Positions 21,028 through 31,488 of a stretch of DNA of 64,000 nt are shown here, one piece after another. Position 1 is the first letter of the stretch; each line of letters starts with the position of its first letter. Under the pieces are notes generated by a model that saw nothing but the letters and a program-made list of their open reading frames with translations, did not search any database and was not told where the DNA came from. The translations under genes and the position numbers were made by a program. Source of the stretch: Paraniabella defluvii (GTDB taxonomy: Bacteria; Bacteroidota; Bacteroidia; Chitinophagales; Chitinophagaceae); the NCBI GenBank assembly GCA_019316985.1, contig CP079215.1:1860001-1924000 (forward strand), read 5' to 3'.

Positions 21028-21428
21028 AATATACCTGTTTAGCGTGAAGCCTACTCTTGCTAGTTTTCGGCATCCCCGGGTGAGTTATTTACAGGTATAT
21101 CAGGAGTGCGGAGCAATTGTTACCCCTGATCAGGATTTATTTTATTGAAAACGTGGGCACTAATCCCTGTTGGTGCTTTCTTGCCAGGTATGCGTTCATT
21201 TTGTACGGTAAGCAGCCACCGCCAGCTATCCTCCACCAGCTGTCAACATCCTGCTCAAAATCCCAACCTTTCCTCGGCGGTATCGACGCGTGTCCGCACG
21301 CGTTAATACGGAGGTTACTACTTCAGCTATTTCTGCTAACATCGTCTTTCAACCATCAACTCCCGCTAAAAATCGCCCCAACCTTTCCCCAAAAGATTTG
21401 TTATCTTTGCATACTAATTTTCACAGTT
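21028..21428. other. Intergenic region between ompA-like and nfu genes
   Basis: About 400 bases without a credible gene on either strand. Frames in it are short and show no family motif. It must hold the divergent promoters for the OmpA-family gene and for nfu; only the nfu -7 box (21402-21409) is clear. Confidence 0.5.
21402..21409 (+). promoter_or_regulatory. Bacteroidota -7 promoter element for nfu
   Basis: TATCTTTG matches TAnnTTTG and lies 19 bases before the ATG at 21429. Confidence 0.6.
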
Positions 21429-22022
21429 ATGATTAAAACAGGAAGTCCGTAATCAGCATATATACCGAAATGACGCCTAACCCGGAAACCATGAAGTTTG
21501 TTGCCAACAAGCTTTTATATCCCGGGAAAAGCATCGATTTCCCCGATGCGGAAAGTGCCAAACCCTCTCCATTAGCTACAGAGTTATTTGGTTTTCCGTT
21601 TATTAAGGCTGTTTTTATCGCCAGTAATTTTGTTACGCTTACCAAAACAGCAGAAGCAGAATGGATGGATGTAACGCCTTCTATCCGCCAGTTTTTGAAA
21701 GATTACCTGGAAGACGGCAAAGCTGTAATTAACGAAGACGAGATCGTTGAAGTAAAAAAGAAAGCAGCAACGAAGTATTGGCTGATGACGATGATGTTGT
21801 AAAACGTATTAAAGAATTACTGGAGAACTATGTAAAACCGGCTGTTGAAATGGACGGTGGAGCCATCCAGTTTAAAAGCTATAATGATGGCGTGGTAAAC
21901 CTCATGATGCAGGGTAGCTGCAGCGGGTGCCCTCATCGATGATCACTTTGAAATCGGGAATTGAGGGCATGATGAAGCGTATGATCCCCGAAGTAAAAGA
22001 AGTGGTAGCGGAAGCTGAATAA
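21429..22022 (+). CDS. Nfu-type iron-sulfur scaffold protein, frameshifted
   Basis: Carrier for iron-sulfur clusters in the cytoplasm. The N-terminal Nfu_N domain reads MTPNPETMKFVANK and GFPFIKAVFIASNFVT; the C-terminal NifU domain reads ENYVKPAVEMDGGAI and GSCSGCPSSMITLKSGIE after repair, giving the CxxC cluster ligands. Frame changes occur near 21447, 21785 and 21938; the last is a missing T in the codons for CPSS. About 198 residues. Confidence 0.88.
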
Positions 22023-22045
22023 TTTTTTCAATTTTTGTTTTTTTG

Positions 22046-22080
22046 AAAAGCTGTGCATTCAACCGCACAGCTTTTTGTTT
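22046..22080 (+). terminator. Intrinsic terminator after nfu
   Basis: The stem AAAAGCTGTGC / GCACAGCTTTT with an 8-base loop is followed by TGTTT. It lies about 24 bases after the nfu stop. Confidence 0.8.
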
Positions 22081-22106
22081 AGCGTTACTTTTGAAAAAAT
22101 CAACTT

Positions 22107-22734
22107 TTGCAGGAATTTTTTAACCAGTTTATCAGCGGGCTTAAAGCTACTACCATCCCGGAATACATTGCCGTGCTGGCTGGTATTGCCAGTGTTTGGT
22201 ATAGCCGTAAAGAAAATATACTGGTTTATCCAACAGGCTTGCTCAATACAATCATTTACATCTGGCTGAGCTTTCAATATCATTTGCTTGGTGAAGCCAC
22301 TGTAAACTTTTACTATACCATCATGAATATATATGGTTGGTATTTATGGACCCGCAAGGATGAACGGCGGCAAACGATAGTGCAGGTGCGCTTTTCTTCA
22401 GCAAAAGAATGGCTGGGGCAGCTGTCTTTCTTTACCTTTTTCTACCTGAGCATTTTTTTGCATTGCGTTATTTGAAACAAGCTTTTGCACCGGGTGCTAT
22501 TCCATGGGCTGATGCCCTGGCTTCGGCAAGCGCCTTCACGGGTATGTGGCTGATGGCCAGGAAAAAGTGGAAAGCTGGTACTGGTGGATCATTACCAATA
22601 TTTGCGGCATGCCTTTGTATTTTGTAAAGGGGCTTGTATTTACATCGGTTTACTATTTTGTTTTAATGGTTTTAGCAATAGGAGGCCTGATAGAATGGAG
22701 AAGAAGGGCTTATTTAAATAGAAGCAATGATTAA
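22107..22734 (+). CDS. pnuC: Nicotinamide mononucleotide/riboside transporter PnuC, frameshifted
   Basis: Membrane facilitator that takes up nicotinamide riboside for NAD synthesis. Family features are ENILVYPTGLLNTIIYIWLS, NFYYTIMNIYGWYLW and, near the end, SWYWWIITNICGMPLYFVKG. Seven or so hydrophobic segments are visible. No ATG fits the N-terminus, so the start is taken as TTG at 22107 (MQEFFNQFISG), or an ATG lost to a base error. Frame changes near 22412 and 22565. It overlaps the following NadR-like kinase gene by 8 bases, which fits a salvage operon. Confidence 0.87.
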
Positions 22735-23328
22735 AAAAATTGTAATTATAGGACCGGAAAGCACCGGGAAAAGTACACTTTGCGAACAACTCGCAACTCA
22801 TTATAATACGGTTTGGTGCCCCGAGTATGCCCGTGAATACCTGTTAAAGAATGGTACCAGCTACACTTTTGAAGACCTGGCTGTAATAGCAAAAGGACAG
22901 CTGGCTCTGGAAGACGAGTATATGGGTAAGGTCGAAAAGCTGGAACGTCGGAAAGACCGTAAGTTAACGGAACCAGACTCTGAACTTCCGGACTTACAGA
23001 CTTCCGGACTACTTTTTCTCGACACCGATATGTACGTAATGAAAGTATGGTGTGAATTTGTTTTTGGGCAATGCCACCGGTTTATACTGGACGAAATTGT
23101 AGCGCGTAGATATGATCTGTATTTGCTTTGTAATACCGATCTGCCCTGGACTAAGGACGAACTACGGGAATACCCCGACCTGGAAACCCGCGAAACCTTG
23201 TTTAAAATGTATAAAGACCTGCTTATTAACCAGTCAACACCATGGGTTGAGGTTAGGGAAGCAATGAGGAGCGGCTGAATATAGCCATTGAAGCCACTGA
23301 CACACTATTATATGAGCATCAGCATTAA
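22727..23328 (+). CDS. NadR-like P-loop kinase (ribosylnicotinamide kinase type), frameshifted
   Basis: The Walker A motif GPESTGKST is at residue 9, followed by CPEYAREYL and LLFLDTDMYVMKVW, the pattern of the kinase domain of NadR. The nucleotidyltransferase half found in enterobacterial NadR is absent. It would phosphorylate the nicotinamide riboside brought in by PnuC, whose gene it overlaps. One frame change near 23255 joins the short tail NIAIEATDTLLYEHQH. About 200 residues. Confidence 0.85.
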
Positions 23329-23367
23329 AAATAATTTCCGGTATTAAGCGCTGCAACAGCGTTTTAA

Positions 23368-23667
23368 CTAACGAGCAGCATTGGATTTTAATACATTCTC
23401 TAATTCTGCCAGAGGGCGTACACCCGACTGCCTCCAAACGGGTTTTCCGTTTTTAAAAACAATAAGTGTGGGTACCCCTTGTACCTGGTAAGCATTTGCA
23501 GCTTGCGGGCTTTTATCAACATCAATTTTAATGATCGTAGCCGCATCACCGACACGTTCTTTTAATTGCTCCAGCACCGGCGCCATTGTTTTACAGGGGC
23601 CGCACCACTCAGCAAAAAAATCTACTAACACCGGCTTATCCTGGTTGATGATTTCCTTAAAAGTCAT
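23368..23667 (-). CDS. trxA: Thioredoxin
   Basis: 99 residues, intact. The redox site FFAEWCGPCKTMAPVL begins at residue 17, with the conserved IDVDKSP and the cis-proline loop VQGVPTLIVFKNG. Normal thioredoxin length, cytoplasmic. It converges with the NadR-like gene 39 bases away. Confidence 0.93.
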   Translation of the reverse strand: MTFKEIINQDKPVLVDFFAEWCGPCKTMAPVLEQLKERVGDAATIIKIDVDKSPQAANAYQVQGVPTLIVFKNGKPVWRQSGVRPLAELENVLKSNAAR

Positions 23668-23775
23668 TTTTGTTCTTTTTATCCGGTTTAAGTATCACAA
23701 AAAGCAGACCATCAATTCACCTCCACAAATACGATGAATACTGAAGTTCGGTTGCCGGTAAATGCTTATCAGCGA

Positions 23776-24471
23776 CTATTTATCTTCAATGATCGCCTGT
23801 ATATCCCTGTCTGGTCTTAAAAAATTCATCTGCTGCACAATTTTTCTGCTACGCGCAGATACGTAGGCGCTCATAGGTTTCACCGAATACTTTTTGGGAT
23901 TGGGCAATGCTGCAGCTATGGCAGCTGCCTGGCTTTGCGAAAGCTCTTTTGAAGATTTTCCAAAATAAGTCTGGGCAGCCTGCTCCATACCAAAAATACC
24001 CTTGCCTGTTTCAGCTACATTTAAATAAACCTCCAATATCCGCTTCTTTCCCCATATTTTTTCAATCATAAAGGTGAAGTAGGTCTCCAGTCCTTTTCGT
24101 ATCCAGCTACGTCCCTGCCATAAAAAAACATTTTTAGCAGTTTGCTGGCTGATGGTGCTGCCACCCCGTACACGTCCGGGTTTTCTTTGGTTATAATCCA
24201 GTGCCTTTTGAATACTTTTCCAGTCAAACCCATTGTGATCGGGAAAAAGCTGATCTTCGGACGCTATCACTGCTAACCCCGCGTTAACCGACATTTGTTG
24301 CAGCGGTACATACTCCTTTTTCATTCCGTGGCCCTGAACAAGGCTAACCAGCTGGGTAATGGTAACGGGTGGATTTACCCATTTTAAAGCCACAATATAA
24401 ACGAGCTGAGCAATAAAAAGAACAATAAACGTTCTTTTAACCAGTTTCCATATTCTCTTAATCAGCTTCAT
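23776..24471 (-). CDS. mtgA: Monofunctional biosynthetic peptidoglycan transglycosylase
   Basis: 231 residues, intact. One N-terminal membrane helix (about residues 12-32) anchors a GT51 domain on the periplasmic side. Lipid II polymerase motifs are ASEDQLFPDHNGFDW with the catalytic glutamate, GGSTISQQTAKNVFLW, RKGLETYFT and RILEVYLNVAETGKGIFG. There is no transpeptidase domain, which separates it from class A penicillin-binding proteins. Confidence 0.93.
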   Translation of the reverse strand: MKLIKRIWKLVKRTFIVLFIAQLVYIVALKWVNPPVTITQLVSLVQGHGMKKEYVPLQQMSVNAGLAVIASEDQLFPDHNGFDWKSIQKALDYNQRKPGRVRGGSTISQQTAKNVFLWQGRSWIRKGLETYFTFMIEKIWGKKRILEVYLNVAETGKGIFGMEQAAQTYFGKSSKELSQSQAAAIAAALPNPKKYSVKPMSAYVSARSRKIVQQMNFLRPDRDIQAIIEDK

Positions 24472-24621
24472 GTCCTTGCAATATATAGAAAAGTTTAATG
24501 GTTTATATAAGTGTGAAGCTGAAGCCTGTCATAAAAGATCGTGAAATCATATCAAAATGAAGCGCCACTTATCCGGGTCTCGCCCGACTTTCAGTCCGAA
24601 CTCGTGTTCCTGCCCGCAGGT

Positions 24622-25253
24622 TTAATGGGGTTTGTAAAACAGCAACCCGGCAACGAGGGCAATAGAGAAGCCAATTAATATGATACCATTGATCCGGTTG
24701 ATGAGCTGAATATTATGCGGTGTGAGGCGATTGCGTATTTTACCTGCCAGCATTACCTTGGCAATATCTGCAGAAAGCACAATTAACAAACAGGTTGTAA
24801 AAATAACTACCCGCTCCTGTATAGTATGGTTAATGAAGGAGGTAGAGGCCGTTAGCCAAAACAGGAATACCGAGGGATTGAGTGTATTCATTAAATAGCC
24901 GGAAAGAAACATAGTGGCATAGTCGCGCTTGCGGAAAGTGATCTGGATGGCCTGCCCCTGTTCATTGATCTTTACTTTTTGAAAAAAAAGAAAATAAACG
25001 CCAATAACGAGTAAAAATAAACTGCCTGTTATACCAATGGCCTGCTTGTACTCGCTTATTACTTCAAATAAGGCAGAGAAAACATTACTCACAAAAGCAA
25101 TGGTAATATCGCTGGCAGAAACGCCTGCAACAAAAGCCATCCCACCCTTATGGCCCACATTGATACTATGCTTTATGATAGAAAAAGTACCGGGCCAACC
25201 GCTATGCTTAACAATAATCCTAAGGTTAATCCTTTAATTAAGCCTTCAATCAT
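24622..25253 (-). CDS. LysE-family exporter, frameshifted
   Basis: Six hydrophobic segments in a protein of about 210 residues. The N-terminus after one frame change near 25190 reads IKGLTLGLLLSIAVGPVLFS, the conserved GxxxGPxxF opening of LysE/RhtB proteins, and the later LMNTLNPSVFLFWL is the family's NPK-like motif. Members export amino acids or small peptides; the substrate here is unknown. Confidence 0.82.
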
Positions 25254-25292
25254 AGTGCCGGCAAGATTAATGAAGTTTTTTAAGGAGCGAAG

Positions 25293-26821
25293 TTAAATTT
25301 TACCTGTGGCCAGGAACTTATCCCAGTTTTCAAGCATGTTACCTTTCATCACACGCGGAAATTTATTTTGACTTCCCAGCTTACCCCTCAGTTCCATAAA
25401 CTTGAGAAACTTTTCTTCGGGCAGAATTTCGATAAAAACGTCGCTCAGGGCGCTGGTTCTTTCCGTTGCGTAATCATCATTGATGGCTTTCAACGTATCA
25501 TCAATAAATTTAAGCAATGCTTCAGGGTCTACCTTGTCATCAGTAGCTATATACCATTTATGAGCAAAGTAGTTCTTATAGGGAAAACCGGTTACGGTGT
25601 ACTCAGGTATACTGATGTTAAAATGATTGTTGGCTCTTTCTATCGCGCAATTCATATTATCCACGCTTAAATGCTCGCCTACCAGGCTTAAGAAATGTTT
25701 CGTTCGGCCAGTAATTACCACTTCACATTTTTCCACGTTTAAAAACCGGATAGTATCGCCGATAAGGTAGCGCCAGGAACCTGCATTGGTATTGAGCAAA
25801 ATGGCATAGTCTTTACCATACTCCACTTCATCAATCAATAATGATTCGGCATCCGGTTTTATATTTCCGTCTGCGTCGAAATTATTGCTGTCAAAAGGTA
25901 CAAATTCAAAAAAGATATTATTATTGGTGATCAGCTGCATACCTAACGCATGCTCTTTCATTTTGTAGCCGATAAACCCTTCGCTCGACAAATAATTTTC
26001 TATATATACTATCGGCTTTCCTAATAGCTTTTCAAACGATTTTTGTAGGGCTGAAAAGAAACCCCGCCATGCACAAAAACGCCGAAATTGGGCCAGATCT
26101 CGTGTATATTATTAACCTTGTACTTTTCAATGATCATTTCCATACACATCTGGCACCAGGCGGGAACCCCTACTATATAGCCAATATCCCATTCGCGCGC
26201 ATGCTCTACTATTTCCTTTAATTTTTCATTCCAGTCCTTCAGCGCCGCAATTCTGCCGCCGGGTTTATAAAAGGTCTGGAACCAGAAAGGCCTCTTTTTG
26301 CCAGTATACCGCTTAAATCGCCCGCATACCAGCCTATTTCACTTTTCTGAAGATCCGTTGTGCCCCCGATCATTAAAAAGCTCTTCCTCAGTGCTTTTTA
26401 TTAGCCTCCTGGTAAGAAAACACACTGATCAGTTGTCTTATATAATTAATGGTATTACTACGTAAAAGATCTTTTGTAACGGGAATGTATTTACTGGCGG
26501 CTTCAGAAGTACCCGAGCTCAAAGCAAAATATTCTATCTTGCCAGGCCAGGTTACATCCGGCACACCATCAAGCGTTCGAGCCCACCAATCGTTGTAAAT
26601 CTTATTATAGTCGTGAATGGGCACTGCCTGCTGAAAAGATTTTTCAACATTCTTGCTTAACAAAACCTGATCAAAATTATATTTCTGGCCAAATTCTGTG
26701 AATCTGGCCTTTTTAGCAGCTTTTTCAGCACTCTACGCTGTTGCTTTCGGGCATCTGAGGTGGGAAGACCCAGGGCCCTGGCAATCGCTTTCGGTATTTT
26801 AATATCTATAATTGAAGCCAT
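25293..26821 (-). CDS. GH3-like acyl-adenylating family protein, frameshifted
   Basis: Bacterial homologue of the plant GH3 acyl-acid amido synthetases (ANL-like fold). The N-terminus is MASIIDIKIPKAIARALGL, the ATP-binding loop appears as YFALSSGTSEAASKYIPVT, and later motifs are GWYAGDLSG, YIENYLSSEGFIGYKM, SWRYLIGDTIRFLN and ITGRTKHFLSLVGEHLS. Bacterial members are widespread in Bacteroidota but their acid and amine substrates are not established. At least four frame changes are needed between 26690 and 25990. About 505 residues. Confidence 0.85.
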
Positions 26822-27128
26822 AAAACTACTACCTTGTGGGTGCAGCAAAGTTGCAAGATACGATTTTGTGAAAAATGGTTTTTTCGAATCCTTTAAGTAC
26901 CTGAAAATTACCGAAACAGATTGTTTATGGTTCAGGGTTTGTACAAACAACCTGAACCCTCTGCTGCTCAAACTAATGTTTGTTAACAAATATAATCATT
27001 GCACCCTAAAATCGGGTATATAGTTTATCCGGACAGGACGGTAGCTGTTCGGGCTGTAAAGCCCGTAAGTTGAAAGGCGATTTCCCGGATCTTCGGGGTG
27101 GGTGCCTGGGCGGTTAATGCCGGAAACA
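26822..27128. other. Intergenic region upstream of the GH3-like gene
   Basis: No convincing gene. It contains the inverted repeat at 26929-26958 and a short cysteine-rich frame near 27022-27110 (SCSGCKARKLKGDF) with no start codon or family match. Confidence 0.4.
26929..26958. repeat. 30-bp inverted repeat
   Basis: GGTTCAGG and CCTGAACC flank a central GTTTGTACAAAC; only the two or three bases between the arms are unpaired. It lies 108 bases upstream of the GH3-like start. It could be an operator for a dimeric regulator or a small hairpin; there is no U-run to support a terminator. Confidence 0.6.
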
Positions 27129-27367
27129 CTAAAGAGCCCGGTATGTTTTTTTGATCGTTTTTCTTTTAATAAAGAAAAAGACAGACAGTATCAGCAGCAC
27201 AAAAAGAACAAACATTCCCGTTAAAAAGAAGCGCCTAAAATAAACAACATCTTGTCTTTTTTAGGCTGCATTTCTTTGTCGCCCTTTTGTTTCAGGCTTT
27301 TCAACGCGTCCTGTAACCTTTTTGGTATTTTCTCATTGGTAAGAAAACTGATCATTGTATGGTTCAT
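27129..27367 (-). CDS. Small tail-anchored membrane protein, frameshifted
   Basis: Not recognised as a named family. From ATG at 27367 (or 27356) a charged N-terminal part (SFLTNEKIPKRLQDALKSL, KQKGDKEMQPKKDK) leads into one long hydrophobic segment (FLTGMFVLFVLLILSVFFFI), ending KRKTIKKTYRAL. A missing T at the T-run near 27235 explains the frame change. About 79 residues. It lies divergently from the inositol monophosphatase gene. Confidence 0.55.
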
Positions 27368-27446
27368 TGCTCAAAGAAAGTATAAAAGCGATCGTTGCAA
27401 AGGGGATTTTTCCCGTATTTTAATGTTCCCTGCCATACGGCTTTCC

Positions 27447-27454
27447 TATCTTTG
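27447..27454 (+). promoter_or_regulatory. Bacteroidota -7 promoter element at the inositol monophosphatase gene
   Basis: TATCTTTG matches TAnnTTTG, but only four bases separate it from the ATG at 27459, so transcription would start at or inside the start codon. Confidence 0.5.
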
Positions 27455-27458
27455 CCAC

Positions 27459-28231
27459 ATGTTAAAAACGGTTTTACACGAGGCCATTATGGCCGGCGGC
27501 GAGCAGGTATCGAAATATTTTAACCAGACCTTCGAAATAAAATATAAAGAGGGCCGGAATAATTTGGTGACGGCAGCCGATCATGCATCGGAAAGAGCTA
27601 TTCTCGAAGTAATACAAAAAGCCTATCCCGATCATTACATACTTACGGAAGAAACAGGCGAACTTCCACAAAATTCTGAGTATAAGTGGATCATCGATCC
27701 TATTGATGGTACGATCAATTTTGCCCATGGCATTCCGCTTAACTGCATATCGATTGGCGTGGAATTTAAGGGTGAAATGATTCTGGGCATGGTTTACAAC
27801 CCTCATATGAACGAATTGTTTTTTGCTGAAAAAGGTGAGGGAGCTACCTAAATGGCCAGCCGATCAAGGTAAGTGCCGAAACGGATGTAATGAAAAGCTG
27901 CCTGGTTACGGGTTTTCCTTATACTTATATACAGCAAAATAACGGGCCTATTGAGGTATTTGAACGATTTGTAAGAGAAGGCGTGCCCGTTCGCCGGCTT
28001 GGTGCGGCAGCTATTGATCTATGCTGGGTAGCGGCCGGGCGATTAGATGGATTTTACGAGCATAAATTGCAACCCTGGGATAGTGCGGCAGGTTTTCTGA
28101 TAGTAGAAGAGGCAGGCGGGAAAGTGACGGATTTTGAAGGCAACCGCTATAGCCCTTATGAGCAAAGGATCGTATCTACCAATGGATTGATACATGAGCA
28201 GTTGCTTGATGTTATTCATGGAGTGAAGTAA
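27459..28231 (+). CDS. suhB: Inositol monophosphatase family protein, frameshifted
   Basis: Mg2+-dependent sugar-phosphate phosphatase. The metal motifs are all present: TEETGELPQ, WIIDPIDGTINFAHGIP, and the C-terminal WDSAAGFLIVEEAGG. The N-terminus (VLHEAIMAGGEQVSKYF) is the usual helix. One frame change near 27850 joins the halves; about 257 residues. Substrate may be inositol phosphate, NADP or another sugar phosphate; the family name alone does not decide. Confidence 0.9.
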
Positions 28232-28262
28232 ATGTACGATGTAGTGTATACGGTGTACGGGG
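28232..28262. repeat. Left GTACG-type repeat beside the four-helix gene
   Basis: The stretch contains TGTACGATGTA and GGTGTACGG. A related sequence in the opposite orientation lies at 28706-28730, so the four-helix gene sits between them. Confidence 0.45.
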
Positions 28263-28330
28263 CGCATAGTGTAAAAAATGTCCTGTGCATAGGTGATATA
28301 CACAAGATACTACGCGTCTGCTTTTTGCTA

Positions 28331-28624
28331 ATGAAAAACCAGTATATGGATGCTGAAGAACTGAAGCTGAGAACCAAGCAGTTTGCAATAGACGTTGCAG
28401 GGTTAACCCAATCGCTGCCGGAAAACAGGGTAAACAATGCCTATTGCAATCAAATTGTACGGTCGGCAAGTTTTACAGGCGCCAACTACAGAGCTGCGCG
28501 AAGGGCTAAATCAAAAGCTGATCATATCAGTAAATTAAAAATAGTAGAGGAGGAACTGGATGAGAGCTTATTTTTTCTTGAATTGCTTTTGGTTTTTAAT
28601 CCTTTTCGAAGAAAAAATAAATAG
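28331..28624 (+). CDS. S23/IVP-type four-helix bundle protein
   Basis: 97 residues. The family motif is NAYCNQIVRSASFTGANYRA, followed by RAKSKADHISKLKIVEEELDES, typical of the four-helix proteins first met in 23S rRNA intervening sequences and related to the Avd accessory protein of diversity-generating retroelements. The chain is shorter than the common 115-125 residues and ends LLLVFNPFRRKNK, so the last helix may be lost to an indel. There is no rRNA or reverse transcriptase in the window; the gene is an orphan between suhB and thiL, flanked by related repeats. Confidence 0.8.
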   Translation: MKNQYMDAEELKLRTKQFAIDVAGLTQSLPENRVNNAYCNQIVRSASFTGANYRAARRAKSKADHISKLKIVEEELDESLFFLELLLVFNPFRRKNK

Positions 28625-28705
28625 CATTTAAAAAAGGGGAAACTCTATTAAGAATTATTGTAGCGACTCTCATAACATTCAGAAACAATTAAACAATAAA
28701 CGGCC

Positions 28706-28730
28706 GACGTCTATCGTACGCCGTACATCA
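28706..28730. repeat. Right GTACG-type repeat beside the four-helix gene
   Basis: The stretch contains ATCGTACGCCGTACATC, which reads on the minus strand as GATGTACGGCGTACGAT and resembles the left repeat at 28232-28262 in inverted orientation. Confidence 0.45.
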
Positions 28731-28739
28731 AACATAAAA

Positions 28740-29766
28740 ATGTCAGAACGTACAGAAATATCCGACCTGGGAGAGTTTGGTTTGATAGAACATCTTACCA
28801 AAAATATTGAGCTTCAAAATGTGTCTTCGTTATTGGGTGTGGGCGATGACGCAGCGGTGATCGATCATTTTGGTAAACAAACGGTGGTCACTACAGATTT
28901 GCTGCTGGAAGGTGTACATTTTGATTTAATGTATACACCTCTGAAACATTTAGGTTATAAGAGCATTATAGTAAACCTCAGCGATGTATATGCTATGAAT
29001 GCTATACCTACACAGGTTACTATTAGCCTGGGATTGAGTAACCGCATCAGCCTTGAAGCACTGGATGAGTTTTATGAAGGTGTTTATGCCGCCTGCCGCC
29101 AGTACGGAGTTGACCTGGTAGGAGGCGACACGACCACTTCTCAAAAAGGTTTTGTTATATCTGTAACCGCAATCGGAGAAGTGACGCCAGACCGCTTTGT
29201 AAAACGCAGTACTGCACAAAAGGGCGACCTGCTTTGCGTAAGCGGCGACCTGGGCGCGGCTTACATCGGCTTACTTTTTTGGAAAGAGAAAAGAAAATCT
29301 TCCTGGAAAGCCCCGGCGTACAACCCGACCTGGAGGAGAGACCTATGTGGTTGGCCGTTTATTAAAACCGGAGGCCCGAAAAGATATTATCGAATTTTTT
29401 GCAGAGCAGGAAATTCTGCCCACGGCTATGATGGATGTAAGCGATGGGTTGAGCTCTGAGATCCTGCATATCTGCAAGCAAAGCAACCTCGGGTGTGTGT
29501 TGTATGAAGATAAGATCCCGATTGCTGAAGAGTCGCGGTTGGCTGCTTTTAAGTTCGAGATTGATCCTACCACCTGCGCTTTGAGCGGAGGCGAAGACTA
29601 CGAACTTTTGTTTACTGTTTCGCAAAGCGATTATGAAAAAGTATCGGCTAACGCTAATATCAGTATCATTGGGTATATGACCGAGGTGAGCGAAGGCAGC
29701 ACCATTATTACCAAAGGTGGCGGCAGACATGCTATTACTGCCCAGGGCTGGAACCCGCTGAAATAA
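28740..29766 (+). CDS. thiL: Thiamine-monophosphate kinase, frameshifted
   Basis: Last step of thiamine diphosphate synthesis: phosphorylates thiamine monophosphate with ATP. Motifs in order are LGVGDDAAVID, TTDLLLEGVHFD, GVDLVGGDTTTS, MMDVSDGLSSE and CALSGGEDYELLF, the expected set for ThiL. One frame change near 29278 separates the halves; full length about 341 residues. No other thiamine gene is adjacent. Confidence 0.92.
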
Positions 29767-29824
29767 TAGTGGATGGAATTACCGGCGCGGGAACATAATT
29801 TGTCCTTATCGGTTAGCCGCACAT

Positions 29825-31328
29825 GTGCGTATAAAAGAGGTATTTATACTGTTTATAATTACCTTGGGGCTTACTGGTATTATCCCTTCTATTATTTTCC
29901 TGTGGCAGTGTTCGTAAAACTTTTAATCCTAATAAAAAATTTCCTGCCGCTCAGTTAAAAGAGGATTACCGGTTATTTCAAGCTATACTCGAGCAAAAGC
30001 ATCCCAGCCTGCATTGGTATAGCAGCAAATACCAGATGGATAGCGCGTTTGAAGCTGGTCACCTGTTGCTAAAAGATAGCATGACGGAGTTCGAGTTTCG
30101 AAGGGTGCTTGCTTTGGTTGTCAGTAATGTTCAATGTGGACACACGTCAGTCAGAGCCTCCCGAAGCTACCAGAAGTATTTTGATACGCTGGCTAGCAAA
30201 CGCAGCTTTCCACTTAATGTTAAAACCTGGAGCGACTCGATTGTACTCACGGCTCCTGTAAAAAATACACCGTTAGTACGTGGTGATATGATTGATTCTA
30301 TCAACGGCATATCATCCAAACAGATCATTGATACCTTGCTCCGTTTTATTCCTGCAGACGGTAATAATACCGTTGCAAAGAGCCAGCTACTAAGTGGAAG
30401 CAGCTATTTCGCATCATTGTATACCGGCGTTTTTGGCTGGCCGAAAACATTTCATATCGGCTATAAGGATAGCCTGGGCCGGGCCCGGCAAACCATTATA
30501 CAACCTGTTGCTGTGCCTAAGGACAGTATATTTAAGAAAAAGAATAAACCGGCTGGTAAGGACAAGAAGTCAAAAGCTGAAAAGTTGAAAGAACAACGCA
30601 ACCTGCAGCTTTCTGCTAAGGAAGGTTATGCTGTTATGGAGATAAACACTTTTTCCGGTAGTCCGGGGTTGAAGCGGTTTTTCCGGAATTCATTCCAAAT
30701 GCTTGCGGATTCGGGGATCAACAACCTGGTAATAGACCTGAGACTGAACGGCGGCGGAAGGATCAATAATTCTACTGATCTTACCCGCTATGTTGCCAGC
30801 AAACCTTTCAAAATCGGCGATTCTATTTTTGCGAAGAAACCCTCGTTTAAATACGGGCGTTTTATTAAAAACAATATCGCAGAGACCCTTTTACGTGGCT
30901 TTTTACAAAAAAATGTCCGGTCGGTATCATTTCCGGCACTTTGAACATAAATACTATAAGCCCAACAAAAAAATCATTATAAGGGGCAGGTTTATATTCT
31001 TACAGGCGGATACACTTATTCAGCAAGTGTTTTATTCTTAAATGCCGTTAAGGGTCAGGCTAATGTTACCATCGTTGGCGAGCCCTCGGGAGGCGCGGCT
31101 TATGGTAATTCCGCTATGATTATACCGGATGTTACCTTACCCCGCACCAGGGTAAGGTTCAGGCTGCCTTTATTCAGGCTGGTGATTGATAAAAACATTG
31201 CCAAAAACGGGAAAGGGGTTGAGCCGAATGTATTTATAAACGCTACGCCTGAAACAATTCGAAAAGGTGTGGATGCCAAAATGGAAAAGGCATTGCAACT
31301 GATAAAACAATCTGGTCAGCTCAGGTAG
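29825..31328 (+). CDS. S41-family (C-terminal processing) protease lipoprotein, frameshifted
   Basis: A signal peptide with lipobox (LLVLSLLLFSCGS after a frame change near 29862) indicates a periplasmic lipoprotein. An N-terminal helical domain and a PDZ-like part (PLVRGDMIDSINGISSKQII) precede the S41 core: YAVMEINTFSGSPG, NLVIDLRLNGGGRINNS, and the catalytic serine region GGYTYSASVLFLNAVKG, then VGEPSGGAAYGNS. A lysine-rich insertion (KKKNKPAGKDKKSKAEKLKE) interrupts the core near residue 240. Other frame changes are near 30935 and 30985. The start is GTG at 29825; no better ATG fits. About 500 residues. Confidence 0.85.
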
Positions 31329-31488
31329 ACACTAATGGATATTTTTTTAAGCCACTGTAGCTCTTTTTATTGACATCATATGCTGCAGCACCATTAATTT
31401 TTACCTCCTATGATATGACTGCAGAACATAACCCCGATCGTCTTTTTTGCAGAACTTATATGAATATGCGTACATCAGTAAGTACAGC

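Noticed and set aside
27020..27110. Possible tRNA or small cysteine-rich gene (CGGGC...GCCCG stem; SCSGCKARKLKGDF frame)
   Set aside because: The anticodon-like stem has a 6-base loop and there is no T-arm or acceptor stem; the frame has no start codon or family match.
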